Part shown: positions 10,301-25,300 of the stretch, piece after piece
Position numbering within the stretch: the first letter of the stretch is position 1
Layout: every line of letters starts with the position of its first letter
NCBI GenBank assembly: GCA_032622095.1
Contig: CP136063.1
Location: 265,663,426 to 265,727,425 of the forward strand
Origin: Siphonodentalium dalli
Lineage: Eukaryota; Mollusca; Scaphopoda; Gadilida; Siphonodentaliidae
Direction: 5' to 3'
DNA length: 64,000 bases
Notes under the pieces: model-generated
What the model was told of the DNA's origin: nothing
Seen by the model: only the letters and a program-made list of their open reading frames with translations
Databases searched by the model: none
Program-made: the position numbers and the translations under genes

Positions 10301-13300
10301 TGGAGGGTCTTGGTGAGGTGACTATACGATTAAAAACTTATTGTTCATATTTCAGTGAATCAAAGCCTTGAAATAGTGTGTCTGTCATTTGCGGGCTAGC
10401 ATCACCAAATTTGCCCTCCGGGAACTTCATTCTGCTGAGGTGTAAGCAGAATGAGGTCCCCAGAGATTGAATTTGGTGATGCTAGCCCGCTAGGCGGGGT
10501 AGCATCACTAAATTCACCTTCTAGGGACCTCGTTCTGTAAATGACAGACACGCTATTTCAAGGCTTGGATCAAACTGATAAATCAATACCCAGGTACTTT
10601 GCTGACTGAAATAATGTATCATTGAACGAATACTACCCAAATTTCAACCACATCGATCATATTATTTTAGAAAACACAATTGTTGAACTGCGCACATGGG
10701 ATGAATTTATCAATATGGAAAAGAATTGATAGTACCACCTGAAAGACACTATCATTTTTAGCTCAACTTACTTTTGTAAGTTTGAGCTATTGCCATGGTT
10801 TGGCGTCCGTCGTCCGTGTGTGCGTGTGTCCGTCAACAATTTCCTTTGGCGCGGGCTACAGGTTGTACCTTTGATCTGATCTTCATGAAATTTGTCATGA
10901 ATGTTGACATTGACATGTAGATGGGAACGAGTCATTTTGGGGTTATTCGGCCAAAAAACATGGCCACTGGCAGCCATCTTGGATTTCAAGATTCAATCCA
11001 TTGGCGCGGCCTAAAGGTCGTACTGTTCATCTGATCATCATGAAATTTGTCATTGATGTTAATAATGACATGTAGATGGGAACGAGTGATTTTGGGGTCG
11101 TTCGGCCAAAAAACATGGCCGCCAGCAGCCATCTTGGATTTTACTCTTTGCATGACTAAATCCTTTGGCGCGGGCTACAGGTCGTTGTTTTGGTCGGAAG
11201 TTTATGAAATTTGTCATGGATGTTAACACTGTCATGTAGATGGGAACGAGTGATTTTGGAGTTGTTCGGCCAAAACACATGGCCGCCAGCAGCCATCTTG
11301 GATTTTACTCTTTGCATGACTAAATCCTTTGGCGCGGGCTACAGGTTGTACCTTTGGTCTAATCTTTATGAAATTTGTCATGAATGTTGACATTGACATG
11401 TAGATGGGAACGAATCATTGTGGGGTCATTCGGCCAAAATACATGGCCGCTGGCGGCCATCTTAGATTTCAAAATTCAATCCATTGGCGCGGGCTACAGG
11501 TCGTACTGTTCGTCTGATCATCATGAAATTTGTCATGGATGTTAATATTGACATGTAGATGGGAACGAGTCATTTTGGGGTTGTTCGGCCAATAAACATG
11601 GCCGCCAGCAGCCATCTTGGAGTTTACTCTTTGCATGACTAAATCCTTTGGTGCGGGCTACAGGTCGTAGCTTTGGTCAGATGGTCATGAAATTTGTCAT
11701 GAATTATAACAATGACATGTAGATGGGAACGAGTCGTTTTGGGGTCATTCGGTCAAAAAACATGGCCACCAGCATTTTACTCTTTGCATGACTAAATCCT
11801 TTGGCACGGGCTACAGGTTGTACCTTTGGTCTAATCTTTATGAAATTTGTCATGAATGTTGACATTGACATGTAGATGGGAACGAATCATTGTGGGGTCA
11901 TTCGGCCAAAAAACATGGCTGCCAGCGGCCATCTTGGATTTCAAAATTCAATCCATTGGCGCGGTCTACAGGTCGTAATGTTCGTCTGATCATCATGAAA
12001 TTTGTAGGTCGTAGCTTTGGTCAGATCTTCATAAAATTTGTCATGGATGTTAACAATTATACGTAGATGGGAACGAGTCCTTTTGGGGTCAATTGGCCAA
12101 AAAAATGGCCACCAGCAGCCATCTTGTATTTTACTCTTTGCATCACTAAATCCTTTGGCGCAGGTTAGACATTTAAATTAGCACCTTTCCTATTCCTCCA
12201 TTTACTGTCAACCATTAAATTATTCCCCTACCTAAGTTGAGCTTCAGTGTCATTGACACTTTCATTACTATTATTTTTGCTAAAGGATTATCTATCCACT
12301 TTATATATTTTTAATTATATAAAGGGACATGAAATTGCAAAAATAATTACTGCATTAGTTTTTAGCTAACTATAATTAAAATCAAAATTGTTTAATTATA
12401 CAGGTTAATGTCAAATTAGGTTTTCACCATGGTATTACTGTACAAATCCAATAAGGATTTAAAAGATACATCATGCTCAAGCCTTGAAATAGGGTGTCTG
12501 TCATTTGCAGAATGAGGTCCCCAGAGGGTGAATTTAGTGATGCTACCCCACATAGCGGGCTAGCATCACCAAATTCACCCTCTGGGACCTCATTCTGCTT
12601 ACACCTCAGCAGAATGAGGTCCCCAGAGGGTGAATTTGGTGATGCTAGCCCACTATGCGGGGTAGCATCACTAAATTCACCCTCTGGGGACCTCATTCTG
12701 CAAATGACAGACACCCTATTTCAAGGCTTGATCATGCTTTGCACTCCAAAATACACCTAATAATATTCGCATTTGAATTGTTTCCAGATTGAAATAGGTC
12801 GAAAATACCTCTACTGCCTTTATATGGGCACTATATGCCCAAAGAAAGATGCAAAAAAGATATAAAAAATACTATTTTAAACTAAAAAATTGTACCCCAA
12901 ACAAATACTGACTGCTATATTTGTATTAAATGAAATTCTGGAATTGAAAACAGAATAACACATGACTGTCCACTAGTGTTGTGTTAACATGAAACAATTT
13001 AGAAAATTTATGCATTGCTTTCTCTTCATTTTAATGATTAAAATTATGTTATACCATGAATGTTTCAGACCGACAACAGCTCTAGATGGTCTTCCCATGG
13101 TCTACATGTGCAATTTTTATGCGACCACTGACTAAATAAATAGGGAGTATTCGCCTGATGACATTTCAAAATTCAACTGTAGTGTAAAAATAGACGTAAA
13201 TAGTTCCGGAGAGGGCAGCGCTTAGACCTGTCAGTCACCTGTATCTGCTAGTTAAAGTGGCATAATACACTGGTGAATTATAGTTTATAATTACTCGATA

Positions 13301-16300
13301 AATCAAGGTAAATGATACATATGAATGTAATAAAACAATTTAGCCCATACAAACGAAACGATATAAAATCTCAAAAATATAAGAAACAGAACACATATGT
13401 GACCCGCCATATCAAATCCAGTCGTAAGTCGGGATTTTTTTTACCCTGTGCCAATGCATTCTCTTATATATGCGAGTCGACCATAGGTGGCCTCGCATAT
13501 ATAAGAGAATGCATTGGCCTAACAATTGTTTATCATGTTTTTTAAATAAATGTTTCTTACAATTTTTAGGACATAAAATAAAAAAACACTGATTACCCTG
13601 CAGGGAGCCCCACACATATATAGAAGCATATAGAAGAGTGTCGTCTGCTCATGTTTGTCTGAATTATAAAATTGTTAAAGAATACAAGAACAAATTATTA
13701 AAATTGTAAAAAATTGTTTGGCCAATGCATTCTCTTATATATGTGAGGCGACCTATGGTCGACTCGCATATATAAGAGAATGCATTGTCACAGGGTAAAA
13801 AAATCCCGACTTACGACTGGATTTGATATGGCGGGTCACATATTTTCAGTTCTATATCAACAAATTTGTTCAGAAATCTTCTGCGTAGGTCAGAGTAGGT
13901 AGGATTTAGGATGCCTCTCACCAAATTATTTGAACATGTAAATGAGCCATGTCCGTTTAATTTTGGAACACTAAAATACATGTTAATATATATTGGTTAT
14001 TACCACTGTGTGGGTTACAGAGATTCATGTGTATATTTTGGGTAGTATATTCTGGGTAGTATATTCTGGGTAGTATATTCGGAATTCCATATTCTGCATT
14101 CTGGGTGAGATGGATTCCAATAATTTGAAGCATAGCAAACTGAAATTTATTATGTTTTTTTTGTTTCAGGGCGTAACCTTCCCAGCTATGCATGCACTCT
14201 GGGGAAGATGGAGTCCCAGTCCAGAGCGAAGCAAACTCATCACCTTCACTTATGCCGGTATACTATTTATTTTGCATTTTATTTTACTGTCATTAAAGAT
14301 GCCTCTTCAGATACAATGGTCCCCATATCATCCAGTTACAACACCAATGATATCTCCCTGATTGATGCTTTGGTGATACAAATTAGTTTATTACCCGGGG
14401 GCAGGGGGGGGGGGGTAATAAAAATTTGCAGGAAGGTATGCCCGGATTGGTGGGTGTTACAAGAGCCAACAAACACATTTTTTACAACCTCATGCAAATA
14501 TTTTACTAAAGACCTTTTGTGCCCATATTTGACATTTGTACAGTTTAAAACATATTATAAATGTACAAAACACCTTATCTATGTTACTGGGACCGTATAT
14601 GGGCGTCAGTGGAGGTGACATTCAGCTGATATGTTGCTGTAATCCCGACTGGGACCCAAGGCACTCATAGTGGGTTCGTGTGAAACAACTTAAAAGTCAG
14701 TAAAACAGCCATCATCAACAAGTTCATGAACAAATTCTTATTTTCAGTACTTATAACTTTCATATATTGAGATTTCGCTTGTCTAAACCATTACTGTTAC
14801 AGTGGAATTCAAACCATTACTGTTACAGTGGAATTACCCATAAACCATTACTGTTACAGTGGAATTACCCATAAACCATTACTGTTACAGTGGAATTCAA
14901 ACCATTACTGTTACAGTGGAATTACCCATAAACCATTACTGTTACAGTGGAATTACCCATAAACCATTACTGTTACAGTGGAATTCAAACCATTACTGTT
15001 ACAGTGGAATTACCCATAAACCATTACTGTTACAGTGGAATTCAAACCATTACTGTTACAGTGGAATTACCCATAAACCATTACTGTTACAGTGGAATTA
15101 CCCATAAACCATTACTGTTACAGTGGAATTCAAACCATTACTGTTACAGTGGAATTACCCATAAACCATTACTGTTACAGTGGAATTACCCATAAACCAT
15201 TACTGTTACAGTGGAATTACCCATAAACCATTACTGTTACAGTGGAATTGCCCATAAACCATTACTGTTACAGTGGAATTACCCATAAACCATTACTGTT
15301 ACAGTGGAATTCAAACCATTACTGTTACAGTGGAATTCAAACCATTACTGTTACAGTGGAATTCAAACCATTACTGTTACAGTGGAATTCAAACCATTAC
15401 TGTTACAGTGGAATTCAAACCATTACTGTTACAGTGGAATTCAAACCATTACTGTTACAGTGGAATTCAAACCATTACTGTTACAGTGGAATTCAAACCA
15501 TTACTGTTACAGTGGAATTCAAACCATTACTGTTACAGTGGAATTCAAACCATTACTGTTACAGTGGAATTCAAACCATTACTGTTACAGTGGAATTCAA
15601 ACCATTACTGTTACAGTGGAATTCAAACCATTACTGTTACAGTGGAATTACCCATAAACCATTACTGTTACAGTGGAATTCAAACCATTACTGTTACAGT
15701 GGAATTACCCATAAACCATTACTGTTACAGTGGAATTCAAACCATTACTGTTACAGTGGAATTACCCATAAACCATTACTGTTACAGTGGAATTCAAACC
15801 ATTACTGTTACAGTGGAATTACCCATAAACCATTACTGTTACAGTGGAATTCAAACCATTACTGTTACAGTGGAATTACCCATAAACCATTACTGTTACA
15901 GTGGAATTCAAACCATTACTGTTACAGTGGAATTCAAACCATTACTGTTACAGTGGAATTCAAACCATTACTGTTACAGTGGAATTACCCATAAACCATT
16001 ACTGTTACAGTGGAATTCAAACCATTACTGTTACAGTGGAATTACCCATAAACCATTACTGTTACAGTGGAATTCAAACCATTACTGTTACAGTGGAATT
16101 ACCCATAAACCATTACTGTTACAGTGGAATTCAAACCATTACTGTTACAGTGGAATTCAAACCATTACTGTTACAGTGGAATTCAAACCATTACTGTTAC
16201 AGTGGAATTACCCATAAACCATTACTGTTACAGTGGAATTCAAACCATTACTGTTACAGTGGAATTCAAACCATTACTGTTACAGTGGAATTCAAACCAT

Positions 16301-19300
16301 TACTGTTACAGTGGAATTCAAACCATTACTGTTACAGTGGAATTCAAACCATTACTGTTACAGTGGAATTCAAACCATTACTGTTACAGTGGAATTCAAA
16401 CCATTACTGTTACAGTGGAATTCAAACCATTACTGTTACAGTGGAATTCAAACCATTACTGTTACAGTGGAATTACCCATAAACCATTACTGTTACAGTG
16501 GAATTCAAACCATTACTGTTACAGTGGAATTCAAACCATTACTGTTACAGTGGAATTGCCCATAAAAGTCCAATGAGTCCAACAAGATACCAAAGTTTAA
16601 TAAAAACTTGGCCGAAACATTGGAAAAAGGTCAAAGCGTTGAAAAATATTCTGAAAATCATATTCAGACTAAAATATTTGAACTTACTACACAATTAGCG
16701 ACGTTTGTTGTCAAATCACTGTGACAGATTTGTTTACAAAACAATGATTTCAACATGCACAATTTTGCACATTTACCCACTATGGGCGCCTAGTATCCCT
16801 TTAAACTTTTTAGCTCAACTTGACAATTAGATATTGCCATGGGTTCTTTGGTCGTATGTGTGTCCATCCGTGTGTCTGTCAATAAATTTCTTTAGCACAC
16901 CCTACAAGATTCATATGGAGGTAACCTCTTGATAGGAAACATCACATTTTTCACATATTCATTAACCCTTTACCCAACAGAAGGGCCCTGTGCCAATGCA
17001 TTCTCTTATATATGCGAGTCGACCATAGGTCGCCTCGCATATATAAGAGAATGCATTGGCTTAACACATTAAAAATTGTAAAATTGTTAAAGAATGTAAG
17101 AAAAAATGGTAAAAAGTGTTAAAAAAAGATTTTTTTTAGGCCAATGCATTCTCTTATATATGCGAGGCGACCTATGGTCGACTCGCATATATAAGAGAAT
17201 GCATTGGCACAGGGCATAACTGTAACTATCACAATGTGGTCAAGGAGCCGGTTCCAATGATATCCATATGTGTATGGTTATATTGAGACAGACCGAAGAT
17301 ATTTTTATTTGGCCGGTTTTGGCCGGTTTGTTGGGTAAAGGGTTAAAAAAGATGGCCACCAGCCTTTCAAATTTGAATCCAGTGGCACACGCTGCAGCCT
17401 GCATTTACTGGAGAAAAGTTCTGAAAATTTACAGTCATGTTTGGGATCACCTCCAGATGGGAGCTATCGAATTTGAAAGAGTTTCGTTGAAAAACATGGC
17501 CACGGCACCCATCTTCGATTTTACTCTTTGCATTATTAAATCCTTTGGCACACCCAGCAAACCACATTAGTGCCCTGCAAATTAGAAGTTCGGGAACCGA
17601 ATCGAATTTCAAATCGATCGTGTGTCCGATGTTGACATCGACATCAAGTCCAAATCGAATCAGGACAAGAACTGTGTGGAGAAAAATCATTGATGACCAT
17701 CGCATATCCTTCTAATTATTGTTCACTTATTTGTCATAAAAGCTGAGACTTTTCTCGAACATGAAACAAAGACCCAAGATAGAGTTCACAGACAAACTAT
17801 TTGTGACTGACATTGTTTTCAACTTTATTTTTGAAAGAAAATCAAAACCATAAATCACTTAGTATAACATGTGACATATACAGTAATGCTCTAATTAATT
17901 GACTCCTTAACCACAGCAGAATTATTGGTATCTTTTCAGGATTTAGTCGGAAATATGGCTTGTTGCCATTCATCAGAAAGCTCTCATAATTTACCCATAA
18001 TTCTGCTGTGGTTAAGGAGTCGATTAATTAGAGCATTACTGTACATCATCTAAGCACAGACCTTGATGACTATGACATGAATAATTACCACTGAAGATAT
18101 ACACTACTCGACTACTCTAGTTTTTATTAATTTGAAAGTCATCAATGACTATGTCTGTGTCCTGGGGATTGCAGGACTGATGTATGTTGTATCTTAACCC
18201 TTTACCCAACAAACCGGCCAAAACCGGCCAAATAAAGCTTCAACAGCCTAAAATATCTTGGGTCTGTCTCAATAGAACCATACAAATATGGATATCATTG
18301 GAACCGGCTCCTTGACCACATTGTGATAGTTACTGTTATGCCCTGTGCCAATGCATTCTCTTATATATGCGAGTCGACCATAGGTCGCCTCGCATATATA
18401 AGAGAATGCATTGGCCTAAAAAAAATCTTTTTTAACACTTTTTACCATTTTTTCTTACATTCTTTAACAATTTTATAATTTTTAATGTGTTAAGCCAATG
18501 CATTCTCTTATATATGCGAGGCGACCTATGGTCGACTCGCATATATAAGAGAATGCATTGGCACAGGGCCCTTCTGTTGGGTAAAGTGTTAAACAATGAC
18601 ATGTATATCAATGTGCATGACACGCCGCATCAATACCAGATGTGCTACTTGTAATAATACAGTCCGTTTGACGGGAGGTAACTCAATATAATCTTCATGT
18701 TCGTCTTATCCCTGAATTTAATAAAAGATGACATTATCCAGCTTCTTTGTCGATTGATGATCAGAATGCATTTATGTGAGGGATCATCATGTTAAATATT
18801 TAGATGGATATTAACAGTGTGGGGGAATTAAAATGTAATAATATGCAACAAGCAAAATTATGATACACACTTGGCAAGTTAACATATAGGTATGAATGCA
18901 CGTTCATCGATTAGAAGAAACTAAAGCAAACACTAACTATATCAAATTATATAGACCATAGATGTCTTGAGTTGTGACCTGAATATAGTGATTATAGTCA
19001 TTTATATATTTTACCCCAACATTGCCCAAGAACAACCAGTGTTACACGTACTGACTGCGATAGCATGACGTTATCGTGTAACTGGTGGTGTAAACTCTAA
19101 ATTACATCATACGTGGCACTGGCAAGACATCCAGAAGGGAAAACATGCTACCATGTGACAATTGCCCATCAACTGAGCTCCATAAATAAAAAAATAGTTG
19201 TTTGTCACCATAAACTGGAAAAGAATGGGCCAATTCAAAAATATTGGAATCGGAGAGCCAAATCGATATCGATCCCGAATATGATCACCAAAGTCGACAC

Positions 19301-22300
19301 CGAATCAAATCTTCGAAGCTTCAAAGGGCCCTAGACTACATCTATCATCCGATCATCACCAAACTTCACATGGATCTTCACAGTGACCACTAAATGGGAA
19401 CCATCAATTTTTTTTAATTATTTCGAAAAAACATGGCCACCAGCAGCCATCTTGAATTTTACTCTTTGCATGACTAAATCCTTGGGCACATCTTACAGGC
19501 CACATCCCTCGTCCAATCGTCACCAAACTTCATAAGGACCTTCGGGGTGACCTCCAGAGGTTAGCCGTCGATTATTTCCAAAATTAGTTTAAAAATATGG
19601 TTGTCAGCAGCCATCTTGAATTTCAAATTTGAATCCATCGGCACACCCTGAAGCCCACCCGAGAAATGTTTGAAATGAAAATAATTTCATCTACACAATA
19701 CACTCCCTTTACTGAAACTTCTTTATAATTCAAATAACTGCTCATCATAAAAATCAGTGTCTCCCCAAGTTTAGCTACAGTGTCATTGACACTTTAATTT
19801 TTTTCAATTATCATTTGCACTCTTCGATATGACACGTCGTAATTGCAAACAGCTTGTGATTGTGATTTTCACGACCTCTCAAATTCTCACAGACTCACAA
19901 TGGGAATTTCCGTATATATATTCCAAGAGAGTAACTTGTGTAGTGTTTTACTACCCAGCCAAAAGTCAATATAGAAAATAAATATTTAAAAACAATAAAA
20001 AAAATTGTGCTGAGTTTTAAGGGGTGACTTCTTGTAATATAACTCACTATTTTTGTCCCCCGAAAAAAAAAATTCGGGGGACTATTAAAATAGCCGGTGT
20101 CCATCCGTCCATCGTACCGTGCGTCCGTGCGTCCGGAAATGGTTTCCGGATGATAACTTTAGTTTCAGTTATTAGATCAAAAGCTAATTTCATAAGTGAC
20201 TTTATCAGACCAAAATACAGGTCAAGTTTGAATATGGGTTCGCTCTGCCCATTTTTGCAAGAGTTATGGCCCTTTTTTTTACTTAGAATCTTGTAATTTT
20301 CTGGTTTCCGGATGATAACTTCAGTTTGTGTGATCATATCTGAACCAAATTTGGAATGTGCGTTAATCAGCTCGAAATACAGGTCAAGTTCGAATATGGG
20401 TACAATCCGCCCATTTTTGCTACAGTTATGGCCCTTTTTCGACTTAGAATCCTGTCAATTTCTGGTTTCCATAACTTTAGTTTGTGTGATCATATCTGAA
20501 TCATATTTAGTATGATAGTTTATCAGCCCAAAATACAGGTCAGGTTCGAATATGGGTTTGCTCTGCCCATTTTTGTGAGAGTTATGGCCCTTTTACGACT
20601 TAGAATCCTGTCAATTTCTGGTTTCTGGATGATAACTTTAGTTTGTATGATCATATCTGAATCAAATTTGGTATATGAGTTTATCAGCTCGAAATACAGA
20701 TCAAGTTCGAATATGGGTATGATCCACCCATTTTTGTCTGGTTGCTTCGGATTTAGGGTCCTTGTTATTTTTTTCAGAAAAGCTGATGCCCCCAATGAAG
20801 CCACTTTTTCGGGGGACACTGTGGCCGGACGGCCTTTTATTATGCCTGTAGCAGAAGAAATATCGATACTATATTTAGGAGTGTCAAATCAAATGGGGGA
20901 TCAACATTTTCCATTGGATGAAGTGCAACAGGTCATACTCCTTCTTTGAACCCAATTGAGGCATTTGCAGTGGGTCTGGGCATCAACATTTTTTTTTGCA
21001 GCCACAAACAAACTATGAGTACAAAATGTGCAGGGAATGTCAGCAAATTATGATATTTAGGACCAGACGCACATTTGCATTTAAAAACCTTCAACCCATT
21101 GGAAATTATAACCCCATTTACGTGTTCCATACTTTGATGGCATGAACTATATTTAAAATTTCACTGTTTTCAGATACCAAGAACTTCTTGAAAATAGCAT
21201 TTTTTTCAAAAGTACAGTTTATATATCTTTGATATCATATCTGCAGATCATGAGAGAAAACCTATTTTTTTTTTATTCATGAAATTTCATAATTATTTTC
21301 ATTTAGAAAGGCAACTACCCAGGTATACATAAATAATTTTCTATTTTTGTTGTAATTTTCATTCCATGCCTGTTGATCAATGAAAAAATGGCTGAGATGA
21401 GTTCTATGCAGGATAGCGTCACTAAATTCACCCTCTGGGGGCCTCATTCTGCAAATAACAGAAACACTATTTCTAGTCTTGTTTGCTTTATCTGCTGATT
21501 GTTTAGAGCGTAAAAATAATTATAAATTTTTAGGGCAATCACTGTGAATTATTTGGATAATAACTTTGCATCTGGAAAAGAATAGCTCTGCGTTTGTACG
21601 GTATGACCTAGAAAACCTGGAAAGACTCGGGGAATTAAACCAACTACTACTATTCTCAAAAGTGGCACTCTACACAATACCATCACTACCAAGAGACTAC
21701 TTCTTATCAAAAGCTAAACCAAAAGGTGCATCATACCATCGCTAAAGTATTAACGATGAAAATCACAAAGATTGTAGAAAAATACCAGCAAAACAACTCA
21801 TACTCATTCGACATAATCGAGGCTGATTCAGCCATATATAATAGTAATTCATACACTTTGTGAGGACAATCCCCACCTGTAACAAGCTGACATATACGAC
21901 CCTGCTAGCTAGCGCATCTTCCCGAGGGATCTGCTGACAGCTTCAATACCTTGGCTGGAGCCAACACCAACCTCCTCCCAATGCTGAATTACTGTAAAAG
22001 GCCAAGAATTGTATCCAGACTCGATGATCTTGTTTAACCCTTTACCCAACAGAATGGCCCTGTGCCAATGCATTCTCTTATATATGCGAGTCGAACATAG
22101 GTCGCCTCGCATATATAAGAGAATGCATTGGCTTAACACATTAAAAATTATAAAATTGTTAAAGAATGTAAGAAAAAATGGTAAAAAGTGTTAAAAAAAG
22201 ATTTTTTTTAGGCCAATGCATTCTCTTATATATGCGAGGCGACCTATGGTCGACTCGCATATATAAGAGAATGCATTGGCACAGGGCATAACTGTAACTA

Positions 22301-25300
22301 TCACAATGTGGTCAAGGAGCCGGTTCCAATGATATCCATATGTGTATGGTTCTATTGAGACAGACCGAAGATATTTTAGGCTGTTGAATCTTTATTTGGC
22401 CGGTTTTGGCCGTTTTGTTGGGTAAAGGGTTAAACTGCCCATTCGGAGAAACAGTGTGCACATGAGAGAGAACAAAGGGACTGTTTTAACCCCGATACTA
22501 AATGGATTCTCCCACTCAGTTATACAAGTATACATTGTAACGGTCTATTATTTATTTGAAGGGATGTTAAAGATATATGAGCAGACGACAGCTAGACAAA
22601 ATGATAATACAAGAATTCATATTCATTGGTGGGAAATGTTCAGATAATAAGATCAAGATGGTCGTTTGTTGAACTTATTATATGAACATTACCTAACATT
22701 ACTCATCAATGAGTGTTTAGTATAGACAGGGTTAATTAAAATTAACCCAAAGATTGAATGCTAAATGTGTGCAATCGAATAAAACTTGTAAAATTTCACT
22801 TATGTCACTTATTTGAAGGTTTCAAGTAGTCAGACATATTTGGTGTGATTCCTTTCAAATATTTCTATTTGAATAGAGCTAATTTATTGTTTTGTTATTA
22901 CTATTTATAAATATCATGTTACAGGTGCTCAATTTGGAACCATAGTATCTCTTCCGATATCTGGGATGCTCTGTAATTCAAACTTCCTTGGTGGATGGCC
23001 TTCAGTATTTTATATCTTTGGTGAGTACCGGTAATGTCAGTTCACTCAATCATATCATTTAGTTCTATTATCCATCTTCAAATGGGTGCATGGTACACAT
23101 AGTGGATAAATGTGCAAAAAATATATAGGTCTGTAAAACATCACCACCAAGAAGAACATGGAGAAATAGATAAATTTGATAAATGTTGTTCTTATATTCA
23201 TTAAGGATAGTTTACCAATAACCAAATTTCATGTGTTTGACCATTGGTACCGGTATGTAAACATATGTTACAGTGATTTGTCAACAAACTTCGCTAATTT
23301 CTAAGTAAGTTCAAATATGTTAGTCTAAATATTATTTTCAGAATATTTTTCAATGTCTTGACCTTTTCCAATGTTTACCGTTAAACATTGTTATCTTATT
23401 GGACTAATATAGATAATTCCACTGTAACAGTATTGTTTACATAACAATGGTTTTGACATGCAAAATTTAATTATTGGAGAGTTATTAATAATGAAAACAA
23501 GAAGAAAGTCAAACTATATTTTCATGTACCTGTTGATGATAGTTGTTTTACAGACTTCTATGTTATTTTGCATGAATCCACATTGATAGATCATGCCATG
23601 AATCTATACTAAGGCTAACGCCCGTAGAGATCATATTCCACCAGTACAAAACCTGGGAACTTTTTGAAGTTTTGACAGGGAACCTTATAAAATCGAAAAA
23701 AAATAACACAGGGAATATATTTCTTTGTTATTATCTGTTCCTTAATTATGTACTTCACTGTATATAAAGGACCCAACTCAAAATTTCACGATTTAAGTGA
23801 CTTTGTGAGCGATTTTTCTTTGCGTTTCTTACAATTATGGATTTTTTCCTGGGTAATTAATTGAATGTTTATTGCGATATCGGCTCTCAAAAGTCACAGA
23901 AAAGCATGCAATTTCAAGTTGGGACCTTCACAAATAGTGAAGTACACTATTAAGGAACAGATAATCATTAAGAAATATATTGCCCGTGTTATTTTTTCGA
24001 CTTTATAAGGTTCCCTGTCAAAATTTCAAAACGTTCCAAGGTTTTGTACTGGTGGAATATGATCTCTACGGGCGTTAGCCTTAGTATAGATTCATGGCAT
24101 GATCTACCACATTGAATGCCTTTAGTCTCTTCAATGAAGGTAACCTCTATTGAAATGTTGTAGTGGTAATGTGCTAGAATTCTTGCTGCGGACTGCATTA
24201 ATTAGAAGTTAATTATTCAATTATAATTGGCACTACAACTTTTCAAGTTAATCAGTTTTAATGTAGTCTGTCTCTGCACCCCTTTTGTCACTTACTACAT
24301 ATTCAACACCTTCATGTCAATTTCCCCCTGTTGACCGTACTCTCGTCTCAAACTTTCTTAAGGTGATGTGAAACACTCTGGTAGGGATATCATTATATCC
24401 AAATTGTCAACACACACGCCATCATTCTTAATTAAATGATTGATTGATTGGGGTTTATTGTCGCTTCAGCCACTAAGGCCATATCACGACATTGCCAGTT
24501 TTAGTGGTGGAGGAAATCCGCACACTTGCGACTAATCTAACAGTGATTTCAATGGCTGATAAACTCGTCAACCATGTGCGGCAAACCACCGGCCATCGGC
24601 GAGTAACTGGTAACTCCACCAGATAACGATTTCGAGTTACAAAGTCCACGATGGAAACATGTGGATTTGAACCCTAATCGCCAGCGCTGGATGGCGAAAC
24701 GGCTTGGAGTTGTACCCCTAACCAATTGAGCCACCGAAATGAATTAAATGAAGTCAATTGTGAATAATTTACATTAGTTTAACGCCGATAGTTGCGCCCT
24801 GAATCGAGAATAAATACCTATAATTTAGCGTAGTTCAGACAATGTTTTCCATGGAGTAGTATGGTTGATTTGTTTCAGATTTACTGCGATGTTATTTGAA
24901 TGCAACATTCTTTCGATTGGCATAGTGCCTGAGTATAGTAACTTACCGGTTTCAATCTCCTGTGCAAGCCCATTATATGTCTTAAAATCTAACTACTGTC
25001 CTTTGATTTCCTTGGTTTGATCCTTAACCATTTGGCAGGTGAGTGCCTTAAATGCAGGATTGGTTTTGATATAGAAAATGAGTATCATTTCATCATAGAA
25101 TGTCCACACTATGGCGATCTCAGAAATGAACTTTCCCAAATTGTTGGTAGATATCACAGTAATTTTACAAGTGTGTCAAACGATCAAATTTAATGTTATA
25201 ATGAAAAATTATAACCCTGAAATAAGCAACAAAATCAGCAACATGGTCTTTGATAAGTGTTCTGAATGAATATTATGCTTGCTATCACACAATAAAATAC

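Larger units (their letters stand above)
17568..19333. mobile_element. hAT-like element, about 1.8 kb, no transposase seen
   Basis: Termini TAGTGCCCTGCAAATT and AAGCTTCAAAGGGCCCTA are inverted. The flanks AACCACAT (17560-17567) and GACTACAT (19334-19341) agree at 6 of 8 bases, consistent with an aged 8-bp duplication. It interrupts a pearl-like element and contains a CAGTAATGC MITE and a piggyBac-like MITE. No transposase frame remains. Confidence 0.55.
16806..19797. mobile_element. Pearl-like element split by a piggyBac-like MITE and a hAT-like element
   Basis: Starts TTTTTAGCTCAACTTGAC and ends TTTAGCTACAGTGTCATTGACACTTT, as at 10755-12270. Body pieces (AACATGGCCACCAGCAGCCA, TTTACTCTTTGCATGACTAA) lie at 17346-17567 and 19334-19797. 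Insertions: 16972-17346 and 17568-19333. Confidence 0.7.

Noticed and set aside
10768-11280. Minus-strand frames reading [12 protein letters not shown]
   Set aside because: They arise from the repeated modules of a pearl-like element, recur in shifted frames and carry no conserved domain.
12424-12760. Two overlapping frames on opposite strands with the same protein ([14 protein letters not shown])
   Set aside because: The DNA is a near-perfect palindrome (hAT-like MITE), so both strands read alike.
14859-16698. Long open frames (up to 314 codons) reading [19 protein letters not shown] repeats
   Set aside because: They are translations of the 26/31-bp minisatellite in an intron. Several frames are open at once, which comes from the repeat lacking stops and not from coding.
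24549-24738. tRNA gene or 61-codon minus-strand frame
   Set aside because: The A and B boxes belong to a SINE with tail and target duplication; the cloverleaf is not intact.
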